Assembly (NCBI RefSeq): GCF_030812475.1
Contig: NZ_JAUSSR010000017.1
Location: forward strand, 62,001-126,000
DNA from: Pseudomonas lini
GTDB taxonomy: Bacteria > Pseudomonadota > Gammaproteobacteria > Pseudomonadales > Pseudomonadaceae
Direction of reading: 5' to 3'
DNA: 64,000 bases
A program made the position numbers and the translations under genes. Positions 1 through 7,688 of the stretch are shown here, in pieces. Position 1 is the stretch's first letter. Each line of letters starts with the position of its first letter. Under the pieces are notes generated by a model. It ran no database searches. It saw only the letters and a list, made by a program, of their open reading frames with translations, and was not told the DNA's origin.

Positions 1-1
1 G

Positions 2-214
2 CCCTCGCAGAAAAAACTGCATGCCGGCCTCAAAAGCGGCCAGGTCAAACCAGCGGTCGGCGAACCCGTCATCGATGCGGCGCTGGAAGCTGGCGTACTG
101 CAGCCCGGGGAGGCGCAATCCCTGCGTGATGCCGAAGCCGCGCGACGCAAGGTGATCGATGTCGATGATTTCGACAAAGAGGAACTGGCGCTGGCCAAAG
201 GAAAGGTCCGCTGA
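2..214 (+). CDS. fadE: Acyl-CoA dehydrogenase, C-terminal end (partial)
   Basis: The last 70 codons of a gene that begins before the window; the reading frame is open from base 2 to a TGA at 212-214. The tail ends in DDFDKEELALAKGKVR, which I recognise as the end of the large bacterial FadE-type acyl-CoA dehydrogenases (first step of fatty acid beta-oxidation, FAD-dependent, about 815 residues). Only the C-terminal extension is visible and no catalytic residue can be checked. The PA2817-type gene that follows fits the fadE neighbourhood of P. aeruginosa. The product name is fairly likely; the exact paralogue is not. Confidence 0.62.
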   Translation, partial: PSQKKLHAGLKSGQVKPAVGEPVIDAALEAGVLQPGEAQSLRDAEAARRKVIDVDDFDKEELALAKGKVR

Positions 215-288
215 TCCCGTACACCATGTAAAAAAGAGCGCGGGCGCTTTATACTCCCGCGCCCGTTTTGCTCTTGAGGACTTATCTC

Positions 289-696
289 GTGTCCAATGTC
301 GTTGCCGATCATCTTGTCTTGCTCGACCACCTGCGCAGCATCCTGGTCGCCGTAGGTGAGGCCGAACAGGTGCCCGAAGAAAGCCATGCCTTGTTCCTGG
401 AGCGCTTCGACGAACTGCGCGCGTTGCTGCCGGTCGATCCGATCGAAAGCCAATACCTGGGCCAGGACATTCTGTGCCAAGTGATCACCCGCTATCCGCA
501 AATCGCCCACCTGGTCCCGCGCGACCTGCTGTGGTACTTCGCCGGTGACTGCCTGCACTACATGCCCGACGATGAGATCGACCTGTACCAGGCACTGGAA
601 GAGCGTCGTTTCGAAGCCGAACAGAATGACGAACCCTTCGACTGGAACCAGGAAAAACAGCTGCTGGCGATGTCGAACGACGCGAGCAAGCACTGA
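289..696 (+). CDS. PA2817 family protein, function unknown
   Basis: A soluble acidic protein of 135 residues with no signal peptide or membrane segment, rich in Leu, Asp and Glu. It matches a conserved Pseudomonas family named after PA2817, which has no known role. The frame is open further upstream from a TTG at 268. I prefer the GTG at 289 because a clear Shine-Dalgarno sequence (GAGGA, 276-280) sits eight bases before it, giving MSNVVADHL at the N-terminus. It lies 74 bases after the fadE-type stop on the same strand and is followed by a strong terminator, so it probably ends that transcript. Confidence 0.8.
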   Translation: MSNVVADHLVLLDHLRSILVAVGEAEQVPEESHALFLERFDELRALLPVDPIESQYLGQDILCQVITRYPQIAHLVPRDLLWYFAGDCLHYMPDDEIDLYQALEERRFEAEQNDEPFDWNQEKQLLAMSNDASKH

Positions 697-715
697 TTGC
701 TGATCAGAAATGCAG

Positions 716-749
716 AAGGCCCGCATGGTTGAACATGCGGGCCTTTTTT
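716..749 (+). terminator. Intrinsic terminator
   Basis: A perfect 12-bp stem (AAGGCCCGCATG and its complement) with a six-base loop, followed by six T. It ends the fadE-type/PA2817 transcript. Confidence 0.9.
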
Positions 750-782
750 GTCATTACCGACTGCGGTGTCTGGGCGGACGCC

Positions 783-874
783 TTCGCGGGCAAGCCCGCT
801 CCCACAGGTTTTTGTGGTGAAGCTACGATCTCTGGCCTCACACAAATCACTGTGGGAGCGGGCTTGCCCGCGAA
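783..874. repeat. REP pair (GGGCTTGCCC family)
   Basis: Two perfect inverted 24-base arms (783-806 and 851-874) read TGTGGGAGCGGGCTTGCCCG plus CGAA, around a 44-base spacer. This is the REPIN layout of Pseudomonas, lying between the terminator and the convergent lysR stop. Confidence 0.9.
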
Positions 875-882
875 GAGGTCCG

Positions 883-1872
883 TCAAAGCAACCCATCACT
901 TTCAGGTAGCTCATACTCCGCCGCGACTTTCCCGGGCTTGACCGGCTTGCTCAAGGTCGGCTCCTTCCCCAGGCACTCCACCAGATAGTCGATCAACACC
1001 CGAAGCTTGGGCGGCAGATAACGGGTCGGCGAATGCAGCAGCCAGGCGCCGCCATGGTAGGACGCGAGGAAGGTCCAGTCCGGCAACACCTGCACGATGA
1101 GTCCCTGCTCCAGCGCATGACGCGCAGTGAAATACGGCAGGCTACCAATCCCGATGTGCTGCAACACCGCCCCCAATCGCACACCGGTGTGATTGGCCGC
1201 ATACCGCCCTCGTACACCGACGGTCACCGCCTTGGTGCCCTTCTTGAATTTCCACCGTGCATCGCTCGGGGTTTCGCCCAGGTAGATGCAACTGTGATCG
1301 AGCAAGTCGTGGGGATGGGACGGCGTGCCATGTTCGGCCAGGTACTGCGGCGTCGCGCAGAGCAAATGGTCGATGGTCAGCAGTTGCCGTCCCACCAGGC
1401 CGGCGGGTGGCCGGTCGGTAATGCGAATCGCCAGGTCGACGTTGTCGTCGATCAAGTCTACCTGACGGTCCTCGAGCAACAACTCCACATCGACTTTGGG
1501 ATAACGCCGCAAAAATTCCGGCATATGCGGATGAATCACGAACCGCCCCACCGCTTTCGGCACACTGACGCGCACCAGCCCTTCCGCTTCGTGGGTGAAC
1601 TGGCCGCTGATTTCCATCACCGACTTGGCTGCGCTGACCATGTCCTGGCAACGCTTGAACACTTCCTCGCCACCGTCGCTCAGCCGCAGTTTACGGGTGG
1701 TGCGTTGCAGCAAGCGGGTGGCGAGGGCCTTCTCCAGTCGCGAAATGCTGCGACTGATTGCCGAGGGTGAAGAACCCAGCTGGCGAGCCGCCTCGGAGAA
1801 ACTGCCGGTCTCGACGACCTTGACGAAAATCGCCATTTCACCCAGCAGCGGCAGTGGAAGATTTATGCTCAC
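883..1872 (-). CDS. LysR-family transcriptional regulator
   Basis: A 329-residue regulator with an N-terminal winged helix-turn-helix (about residues 8-67, with GSFSEAARQLGSSPSAISR as the recognition region) and a C-terminal periplasmic-binding-like effector domain (about 95-300). Length and layout are typical of the family. The N-terminus contains the EMAIFVKVVETGSFS stretch seen in the CrgA/DsdC-like group that often controls neighbouring metabolic genes. It is transcribed away from the tRNA-editing, oxygenase and LysE operon across a 91-bp gap, so it is the first candidate regulator of that operon. The effector cannot be read from sequence. Confidence 0.93.
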   Translation of the reverse strand: MSINLPLPLLGEMAIFVKVVETGSFSEAARQLGSSPSAISRSISRLEKALATRLLQRTTRKLRLSDGGEEVFKRCQDMVSAAKSVMEISGQFTHEAEGLVRVSVPKAVGRFVIHPHMPEFLRRYPKVDVELLLEDRQVDLIDDNVDLAIRITDRPPAGLVGRQLLTIDHLLCATPQYLAEHGTPSHPHDLLDHSCIYLGETPSDARWKFKKGTKAVTVGVRGRYAANHTGVRLGAVLQHIGIGSLPYFTARHALEQGLIVQVLPDWTFLASYHGGAWLLHSPTRYLPPKLRVLIDYLVECLGKEPTLSKPVKPGKVAAEYELPESDGLL

Positions 1873-1898
1873 AGCACAACAGTCCTTTGATGTTTGAA

Positions 1899-1931
1899 CG
1901 GATTATCACGCAAATCCGCTCTCCATATAAT
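1899..1931 (+). promoter_or_regulatory. Dyad and -10 box between lysR and the editing-protein operon
   Basis: CGGATT at 1899-1904 and its exact complement AATCCG at 1913-1918 form an interrupted dyad with an 8-base spacer. A perfect TATAAT follows at 1926-1931, 33 bases before the ATG at 1964. No good -35 lies at 17 bp, which would suit an activator-dependent promoter. The LysR protein is the likely binder; this is inference. Confidence 0.45.
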
Positions 1932-1963
1932 GAAAAACAGAAACTTTGATAAGGTCATGGACT

Positions 1964-2590
1964 ATGACGCTTCGCCTGTTTTTCCATAGTGATGATCTCA
2001 AGGCCGACGTGGAAGTGCTGGATTGCACGCCCTGCGAGAACGAATTTGCGGTGGTACTGCGCGCCACGCTGTTTCATCCTCAGGGTGGCGGGCAACCCTT
2101 CGACACCGGCTGGATTGGCGAAAGCCAGGTGTTGCGAGTGGTTCAGGATCCGGACCGAATCATCCATTTCGTCGATCGCCAGGTAAAACCCGGCATGACC
2201 CAGATCCGGGTCGACGAACAGCGTCGCCAGTTCAATACGCGCATGCACTCCGCCGGCCATCTGATCGGACACGTTGTTCAGGCCATGGGCTGGATACCGA
2301 TCAAGGCGCATCACTGGCCAGGCGAAGGTCGAGTGCAGTTCAAACCGGAAGATTCGGCACAGGATGTTGATGCCCAAACTGTTCAGAACGGCACCGAGCA
2401 ATGGATCGCCCACGACCTGCCACGCCTGACATCATTGCGCGAAGGCGCCAGGGAAATCGGGTTCGGTGAACTGCCCGCCTACGGTTGCGGCGGCACCCAT
2501 GTACGTAGCCTGAAGGATCTGGGCGTGGTCTCGATCACTGCCGTTTCGCACAAGAAAGGAACGCTTTCGGTTCACTACGATGTGAACTGA
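1964..2590 (+). CDS. Free-standing alanyl-tRNA editing protein (AlaX type)
   Basis: A 208-residue trans-editing enzyme related to the AlaRS editing domain. It hydrolyses aminoacyl-tRNA carrying the wrong amino acid, classically Ser- or Gly-tRNA(Ala). The N-terminal part has HPQGGGQPFDTG (about 35-46). The zinc ligands are present as HSAGH (HxxxH, about 93-97) and CGGTH (CxxxH, about 175-179). I chose the ATG at 1964 over the in-frame TTG at 1946 because AAGG (1951-1954) sits at a good distance. It is the first gene of an apparent operon with a 2OG oxygenase and a LysE exporter. Which misacylated tRNA it clears is not known. Confidence 0.88.
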   Translation: MTLRLFFHSDDLKADVEVLDCTPCENEFAVVLRATLFHPQGGGQPFDTGWIGESQVLRVVQDPDRIIHFVDRQVKPGMTQIRVDEQRRQFNTRMHSAGHLIGHVVQAMGWIPIKAHHWPGEGRVQFKPEDSAQDVDAQTVQNGTEQWIAHDLPRLTSLREGAREIGFGELPAYGCGGTHVRSLKDLGVVSITAVSHKKGTLSVHYDVN

Positions 2591-2683
2591 GCAAGTTGAC
2601 GATGCCTAACCCGGCATCGCGTGACGCCGAGGCAGCTTGCATTCGCAGGCTCCGTTGCCTCTCTGATAGATGGACCTGAAACC

Positions 2684-3454
2684 ATGATGCTTGACGTCGA
2701 GCGTCTCGATGAGACGTGCATAAAAAAACTGGCCAACGAAGAGGTCCTCGCCATTCGCGTCAAAGGCTTGCTGCCCCGATCGCTGGCGATTCAGCTTGGC
2801 GACAAGATCCTCGCCCCCGGCTTCGAGGGTTACATCAACGCGTCCAGCATCGGTCGCATCGGCATGGCGTTTTATGAAGCGGAAAACCAGCCGTTGTTGA
2901 TCGAGGATTATTTCGCCCGCGCCACCTGCAACATCGCGGAATTGCGCAACCGCTGTGCGCCCTACTCTTCCCCGGTCGACACCCTGCGCTGCATGCTCGA
3001 CGAATCCTGGCCAGCGGGGGCGCACCTGGAAAATCTTTACGGGCGCAAAATGTATGTCGGGCTGTCCCGCGTGGTGAAGCCTGGCGTCTGCTTCCTCGCC
3101 CACCACGACATTTTCGCCAAGGATGCCCCGGACAGTTACCAGGCCCGAAGCCTGGAAGCGCAATTCGCCTGCAACGTTTACCTGAACATGCCCACCGAAG
3201 GTGGCGCATTGCAGATGTGGGACGACGACATTTCCCCGGACCAATTCGACGAAATGCGCGGCGACAGCTACGGCATCGACCCGGCCCTGCTTGGGCCTGC
3301 AGCTCTGGAGATTCGCCCCGAACCCGGCGACTTCATCATGTTCAACTCGCGCCGCATGCACTCGGTGACACCAGGTGTGGCAGACCCGCGCTTGAGCCTT
3401 TCGTTCTTTGTCGGCTATCGCGGCAATGCTTCACCCCTAACTTTCTGGAGTTGA
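2684..3454 (+). CDS. 2-oxoglutarate/Fe(II)-dependent oxygenase
   Basis: A 256-residue non-haem iron oxygenase with the facial triad in order: His140-x-Asp142 (LAHHDIF) and the distal His226 (RRMHSVTPG), followed by Arg236 (DPRLSLSFF), which should bind 2-oxoglutarate. The PEPGDFIMF strand before the distal His is typical. Such enzymes often hydroxylate free or carrier-bound amino acids, but the substrate cannot be told here. The frame is open back to a GTG at 2621; I chose ATG 2684 (an ATGATG pair) because the upstream part overlaps the short intergenic leader. It ends one base before the LysE start, so the two are surely cotranscribed. Confidence 0.85.
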   Translation: MMLDVERLDETCIKKLANEEVLAIRVKGLLPRSLAIQLGDKILAPGFEGYINASSIGRIGMAFYEAENQPLLIEDYFARATCNIAELRNRCAPYSSPVDTLRCMLDESWPAGAHLENLYGRKMYVGLSRVVKPGVCFLAHHDIFAKDAPDSYQARSLEAQFACNVYLNMPTEGGALQMWDDDISPDQFDEMRGDSYGIDPALLGPAALEIRPEPGDFIMFNSRRMHSVTPGVADPRLSLSFFVGYRGNASPLTFWS

Positions 3455-3455
3455 G

Positions 3456-4094
3456 ATGTTTTCCAATTACATGGGCGAGTTTCTGGCGCTGGCGATCATC
3501 CACTTCCTCGCCGTGGTCGCACCCGGACCGGACTTCGCGGTCACCATCCGTCAAAGCGTGCGTTTCGGCCGCCTGGTCGGGATTTGCACAGCGCTGGGCA
3601 TCGGCGCGGGTATTTCCGTGCACGTGCTCTACACCCTGCTCGGCGTCGGCGCATTGATGAACACCACGCCCTGGCTGTTGACGGTGGCCAAGGTGGTGGG
3701 CGGTGTCTACATTCTGTACCTGGGCGTCAGCCTGGTGCGCAGCAAACCCAAGACCGTACTGGAAGGCGACAAAGGCACGGACCCACCGATGACGGAGCAA
3801 ACACTGCTCAAGGCGTTCACCACAGGCTTCCTGACCAACGCCACCAACCCCAAGGCCACGCTGTTTTTCCTGGCGATCTTCACCAGCCTCATCAGCGCCA
3901 CGACACCGCTCGAGGTTCAGGCGTTGTATGGGGTCTGGATGTGTTTCGTCAATGCCTTATGGTTTGTCATCGTCGCGCTGTTTTTTTCCAGCGCCCGGGT
4001 GCGGTTGCTGTTTCTGCGCATGGGACACTGGTTCGAGCGGACGATGGGGGTGGTCCTGATCCTGTTCGCCGGACGTTTGATGTTGTCCTGGTAA
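3456..4094 (+). CDS. LysE/RhtB-family amino acid exporter
   Basis: A 212-residue inner-membrane exporter with about six hydrophobic segments and the family signature near the N-terminus (FLAVVAPGPDFAVTIRQS, about 18-35). The NATNPKATLFFLAIF motif is near 125-139. Length is normal. Family members export lysine, homoserine, threonine or related amino acids and are commonly LysR-controlled. Its start follows the oxygenase stop with one base between, implying translational coupling, so the exported solute may be the oxygenase product or its substrate. That link is inferred. Confidence 0.92.
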   Translation: MFSNYMGEFLALAIIHFLAVVAPGPDFAVTIRQSVRFGRLVGICTALGIGAGISVHVLYTLLGVGALMNTTPWLLTVAKVVGGVYILYLGVSLVRSKPKTVLEGDKGTDPPMTEQTLLKAFTTGFLTNATNPKATLFFLAIFTSLISATTPLEVQALYGVWMCFVNALWFVIVALFFSSARVRLLFLRMGHWFERTMGVVLILFAGRLMLSW

Positions 4095-4113
4095 CCCTTG
4101 CAGGAACAGGAGG

Positions 4114-4133
4114 AGGCTCGCTATCGCGAGCCT
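4114..4133. terminator. Hairpin between convergent genes
   Basis: AGGCTCGC and GCGAGCCT flank a four-base loop between the LysE stop and the MATE fragment stop. The T-rich tail is weak on both strands, so terminator function is only likely. Confidence 0.45.
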
Positions 4134-4140
4134 TCTCGCT

Positions 4141-5271
4141 TCAGCAAGTGACCGGCGACCTGATCCGGCTACTGAACATGAAACGCCAACCCATCAACAG
4201 GGTCGCCAGCGTCAAGGCCGTGATCAGCCCTACCCAGATGCCTTGAGGGCCCCAGCCCAACCCAAACGCCAAACCTGCCCCCAGCGGTACACCGACTCCC
4301 CAATAACAGAAAATAGCCAGCCACATCGGCACTCGAGTGTCCTGCAACCCTCGCAGCGCGCCTGCTGAAAGCATCTGCAAGCCATCAGGCAGTTGTAACG
4401 CCGCGCTATACAGCAGCAGTGTCGAAGCCAGCACTGTAACGGCGATATCGCGGCTATAAATACTCGCGATCGCGTCGCGCCCGATCAGTAATATCAGCAC
4501 CATGATGCTCTGAGCGAACACAACAATCACGCACCCCGCCCAGGCAGCACGCCGGACGCCTGCCTGATCCCCGCATCCCAAGGCATGACCCACCCGAACG
4601 GTTGTAGCCTCTGCCACGGCGACCGGAATCATGAAACACAACTGCGCCAGGTTGACTGCAATCTGATGCGCAGCCAGATAAGTCGAGCCCAGCCGCCCGA
4701 TCAACAGCGAGGTGACAATGAACAGACTGCCTTGCATCAGAATGGCAATGCCGATCGGCATCCCGGTTTTGAGCAGATCACCGATACCCGCTCGACGCGG
4801 AAGCTCAAAGCGATCGAACAGACACAGATGCGCCAATCGCGACCCACGCCACAGGTAAATTGCGAAAAACAGCGCCTGACACCACATCATCACCGCGGAT
4901 GCGATGCCCAATCCTTGTGCGCCCAGCTCAGGGAATCCCAGCTTGCCATTGGCCAGTACATAACCTGTTGGCGCCAGGATCAGAAGACCACCAAGACCCA
5001 ACACCATGGTCGGCCGCATCCAGTGCATGCCTTCACATAAATAGCGCATGCAAAAATACAGCGTCAGCGCCGGAACTCCCCAACGAACCGCCCGCAAAAA
5101 CGCCTGGGCCCCTGGAATGATTTCTTCGGCGATGCCGGCGGGCGCGAGCAGAGTCGGCACCACGCTCAAGAAAGCAAACATCAACAACCCCATGAACAGC
5201 GCCAGCCAAAGCGCCTGGCGAAAAACCGGCGCGATTTCATGGACCTTGCCTGCACCGTGCAAGCGTGCCAC
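4141..5271 (-). pseudogene. MATE-family efflux transporter, N-terminally truncated
   Basis: The open frame gives 376 residues that match a NorM/MATE multidrug exporter from about one fifth of the way in. The first residues VARLHGAGKVHEIAP correspond to the conserved loop after the second helix. The two N-terminal helices, with their MAGR-type motif, are absent. Full-length members have about 440-460 residues. In-frame translation upstream of 5271 has no stop for over 100 bases but shows no MATE-like sequence, and the other two frames show none either. The junction is therefore near 5272-5280, where the sequence character changes toward the CqsA-like gene. The rest, including the LPDGLQMLSAGALRG segment, is intact. 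It is probably non-functional unless the missing end is replaced. Confidence 0.75.
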
Positions 5272-5512
5272 TTTTCGCTGCAGAAAATCGCAAAAGTGAG
5301 GCGAAGACCGTTCGAGCGAACAGACAAGACGCTTGCGAATAGAAAACCTGCAGGAAAACGCCGCTTAACGAGTGGCGGACCCAAAATAACCAGTGATCTG
5401 TCGAATTTTCCAAAAAACTGTCAACTGTGACAGTAGCCAATGAGATCTACCTGGCGTTTAGTGCAACCAAGAGGATGTTTGCAAACCGGTCGCTCTTGAA
5501 AAGGGTTAATCC
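5272..5512. other. Junction region between broken MATE gene and CqsA-like gene
   Basis: 241 bases, visibly richer in A/T than the surroundings, with no credible gene on either strand. It replaces the expected MATE 5' end and must hold the promoter of the CqsA-like gene. AAGGG at 5500-5504 is a fair ribosome binding site for the ATG at 5513. I saw no insertion-sequence ends or direct repeats. Confidence 0.55.
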
Positions 5513-6739
5513 ATGCCTGGCCCGCACCTCCGCCGCCCACAAAAAATCGTCAACGCTCCCTTACCTGACTTTGTTCAGTCGCGCATCGAAAGCCATACCA
5601 TCGGACGAGTCCAGCAGCGATGGGCAGGTCAGCACCTGCTACGTGGTGCATCGCCTGGCGCCGATGCGCTGCATCTGTCGAGCAATGACTACCTGTGCCT
5701 GGCAAACGAGCGACAGATGATCGAAGCCCAGGCCCGCGCGATCCTCCAGGCCAGGCACCAACTTCTGATGTCTGCCGTTTTTCTCCAGGGCGACACGCCC
5801 ATCGCCAGGTTAGAGCAACGCCTGGCGCAATTTATCGGTGCGCAAGACAGTATTCTCTGTCAATCGGGTTGGGCCGCGAATGTGGGGCTGATGCAGGCGA
5901 TCGCCGGTCCGCATACCCCCGTCTATCTGGATATCCACGCGCACATGTCCTTCTGGCAAGGAGCACACGCCGCTCATGCGCGCTCAATCGCATTTGCCCA
6001 TAACGATGCCGCTCATGCGGAGCGGCAGATAAAGAAACATGGCCAAGGGGTTATTGCAGTCGATGCCATCTACAGCACCAATGGCAGTCTTTGTCCTCTC
6101 ACAGATTTCGCCGATGTTGCTCAACGACACCAATGCGTGCTGGTGGTCGATGAATCCCATTCACTCGGAACCCACGGGCCATATGGAGCGGGATTGGTTG
6201 CGCAGAATCAATTATTCGACAAGGTCCATTTCCAAACCGTCAGCCTCGCCAAGGCTTTCGCCGGACGTGCGGGCCTGATTACCTGTCCCGACAGTTTCAA
6301 GGATTACTTTGCCATGGAGTCCTACCCCGCCATTTTCAGCTCCAGCCTGCTGGATCACGAATTGACATGGTTTGAACAGGCTGCCGATTTTCTACAACAC
6401 GCCGATGAACGTCGCAGGCGGCTGCATGCGATTACCCATCGCGCCAGAGCGGCATTCACGCAGTTGGGGTATGACGTCAGCGCTGGAACCGAACAGATTA
6501 TTGCGCTGGAACCTGGAGCCGAATTACTGACCCTTCACTTGCGGGACGCCTTACAGACAAGAGGCATATTTGGCTCGGTTTTCTGCGCCCCGGCGACCGG
6601 GCTCAACCGGTCGTTAATGCGACTCTCCATGAACTGCGGGCTCACTGATGAGGAACTCGACCGTCTCATCGGGGCCTGCTGCGAGATTCGAGATGAAGTC
6701 AGCCTCAAGCGCTGGAGACGTTCTTCGTCAGCTGTCTGA
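5513..6739 (+). CDS. cqsA: CqsA-like alpha-hydroxyketone autoinducer synthase
   Basis: A 408-residue PLP enzyme of the alpha-oxoamine synthase family. It resembles CqsA (Vibrio), LqsA (Legionella) and JqsA (Janthinobacterium), which condense an acyl-CoA with an amino acid or S-adenosylmethionine to make diffusible alpha-hydroxyketone signals. Hallmarks are LHLSSNDYL (about 54-61), SAVFLQGDTP (87-96), LCQSGWAANVG (115-125), the Asp213/His216 pair in VVDESHS and the PLP lysine Lys247 in VSLAKAF. Length is close to Vibrio CqsA (389). Simple 8-amino-7-oxononanoate synthase (BioF) and KBL are alternatives, but the SAVFLQGD and QSGWAANVGL motifs favour CqsA. No CqsS/LqsS sensor is nearby. Codon use looks less GC-rich than its neighbours, and it sits between a broken gene and a tRNA cluster, suggesting acquisition. 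Confidence 0.82.
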   Translation: MPGPHLRRPQKIVNAPLPDFVQSRIESHTIGRVQQRWAGQHLLRGASPGADALHLSSNDYLCLANERQMIEAQARAILQARHQLLMSAVFLQGDTPIARLEQRLAQFIGAQDSILCQSGWAANVGLMQAIAGPHTPVYLDIHAHMSFWQGAHAAHARSIAFAHNDAAHAERQIKKHGQGVIAVDAIYSTNGSLCPLTDFADVAQRHQCVLVVDESHSLGTHGPYGAGLVAQNQLFDKVHFQTVSLAKAFAGRAGLITCPDSFKDYFAMESYPAIFSSSLLDHELTWFEQAADFLQHADERRRRLHAITHRARAAFTQLGYDVSAGTEQIIALEPGAELLTLHLRDALQTRGIFGSVFCAPATGLNRSLMRLSMNCGLTDEELDRLIGACCEIRDEVSLKRWRRSSSAV

Positions 6740-6850
6740 CTGATACGCTCGAGCGCAGTGCCGCTATCGTGCGGCGCCCCAACGTATATGTCCCGCTCAG
6801 TCTGACTGGAAGGCCTTCGTTGCTGCAACGGACACAAATCGCGCACAAAC

Positions 6851-6879
6851 AAAAACGCCGCTCAATGAGCGGCGTTTTT
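6851..6879. terminator. Bidirectional terminator
   Basis: A near-perfect 14-bp inverted repeat: AAAAACGCCGCTCA, one central base, then its complement, flanked by A and T runs. It can end both the CqsA-like transcript on the plus strand and the tRNA operon on the minus strand. Confidence 0.9.
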
Positions 6880-6886
6880 GTGAATT

Positions 6887-6962
<76 letters not shown>

Positions 6963-6965
6963 AAA

Positions 6966-7041
6966 TGGCGTCCCCTAGGGGACTCGAACCCCTGTTACCG
7001 CCGTGAAAGGGCGGTGTCCTAGGCCACTAGACGAAGGGGAC
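6966..7041 (-). tRNA. tRNA-Glu (UUC)
   Basis: 76 bases with encoded CCA. The acceptor stem is GTCCCCT, the anticodon arm CCGCC-CTTTCAC-GGCGG gives anticodon UUC, and the T arm is GGTTCGAGTCC. It is separated from the downstream tRNA-Gly by three bases. Confidence 0.97.
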
Positions 7042-7145
7042 ACGCTGCCCGGAACACATGGTGTGTGTTTCGGTGCCCAGACCCGCATCCGAAGACTTGG
7101 TTCTGGTTTCACTCAGCTTTGCCCGAAAGCAACGCTGTTTAAAAA

Positions 7146-7221
<76 letters not shown>

Positions 7222-7223
7222 AA

Positions 7224-7299
7224 TGGCGTCCCCTAGGGGACTCGAACCCCTGTTACCGCCGTGAAAGGGCGGTGTCCTAGGCCACTAGACGAAGGGGAC
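7224..7299 (-). tRNA. tRNA-Glu (UUC), promoter-proximal copy
   Basis: Identical to the copy at 6966-7041. It is the first gene transcribed from the strong promoter at 7362-7390, with the tRNA-Gly copy following after two bases. Confidence 0.97.
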
Positions 7300-7361
7300 A
7301 CACGTACAACATTCACTCCCTACCGCGTTTCGCTGTGTGCTTTACGCTGTAAGTGGCGCGC

Positions 7362-7418
7362 ATTCTATGGATGGATTGAGAGGTCGTCAACCCCCAGATA
7401 TAAATTTATTTAAATCAA
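7362..7418 (-). promoter_or_regulatory. Stable-RNA promoter of the tRNA array with UP element
   Basis: Reading the minus strand: -35 TTGACG (7390-7385), exactly 17 bases, then -10 TAGAAT (7367-7362). A GC-rich discriminator (GCGCGCC) follows the -10, the mark of promoters repressed by ppGpp. Upstream of the -35 a nearly pure A/T stretch (7396-7418) looks like an UP element. This fits growth-rate and stringent control of the tRNAs; relA lies 23 kb away in this window. Confidence 0.85.
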
Positions 7419-7688
7419 TGACTTCGCCCTGCTTTTAGACACCGATCCAGGTTTTCCAGTGACCGGCGTCTGGCGTCTGAATTCTGACGCACAGTCAGAC
7501 GGCAAAGCGCTATAGTCCATTAACGCCCTGGATGATGGCGATATGCCTCTTACCCGACTATTACTTAAATAAGCCGGGTAGCGGCCGATACAGCATAAGG
7601 ATAATCAATTCACCCCGTCGAGCGGTCGTAGGCGCTCCCCTGCCAAGCCACTACACTCGCACGCGAACCCCATAAAGAGGTCTTACCG
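7419..7688. other. Intergenic region upstream of the membrane-anchored protein gene
   Basis: 270 bases without a credible gene. It must hold the plus-strand promoter of the gene at 7689. An AGAGG ribosome binding site is at 7675-7679. I see no repeat or structured RNA. Confidence 0.4.
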
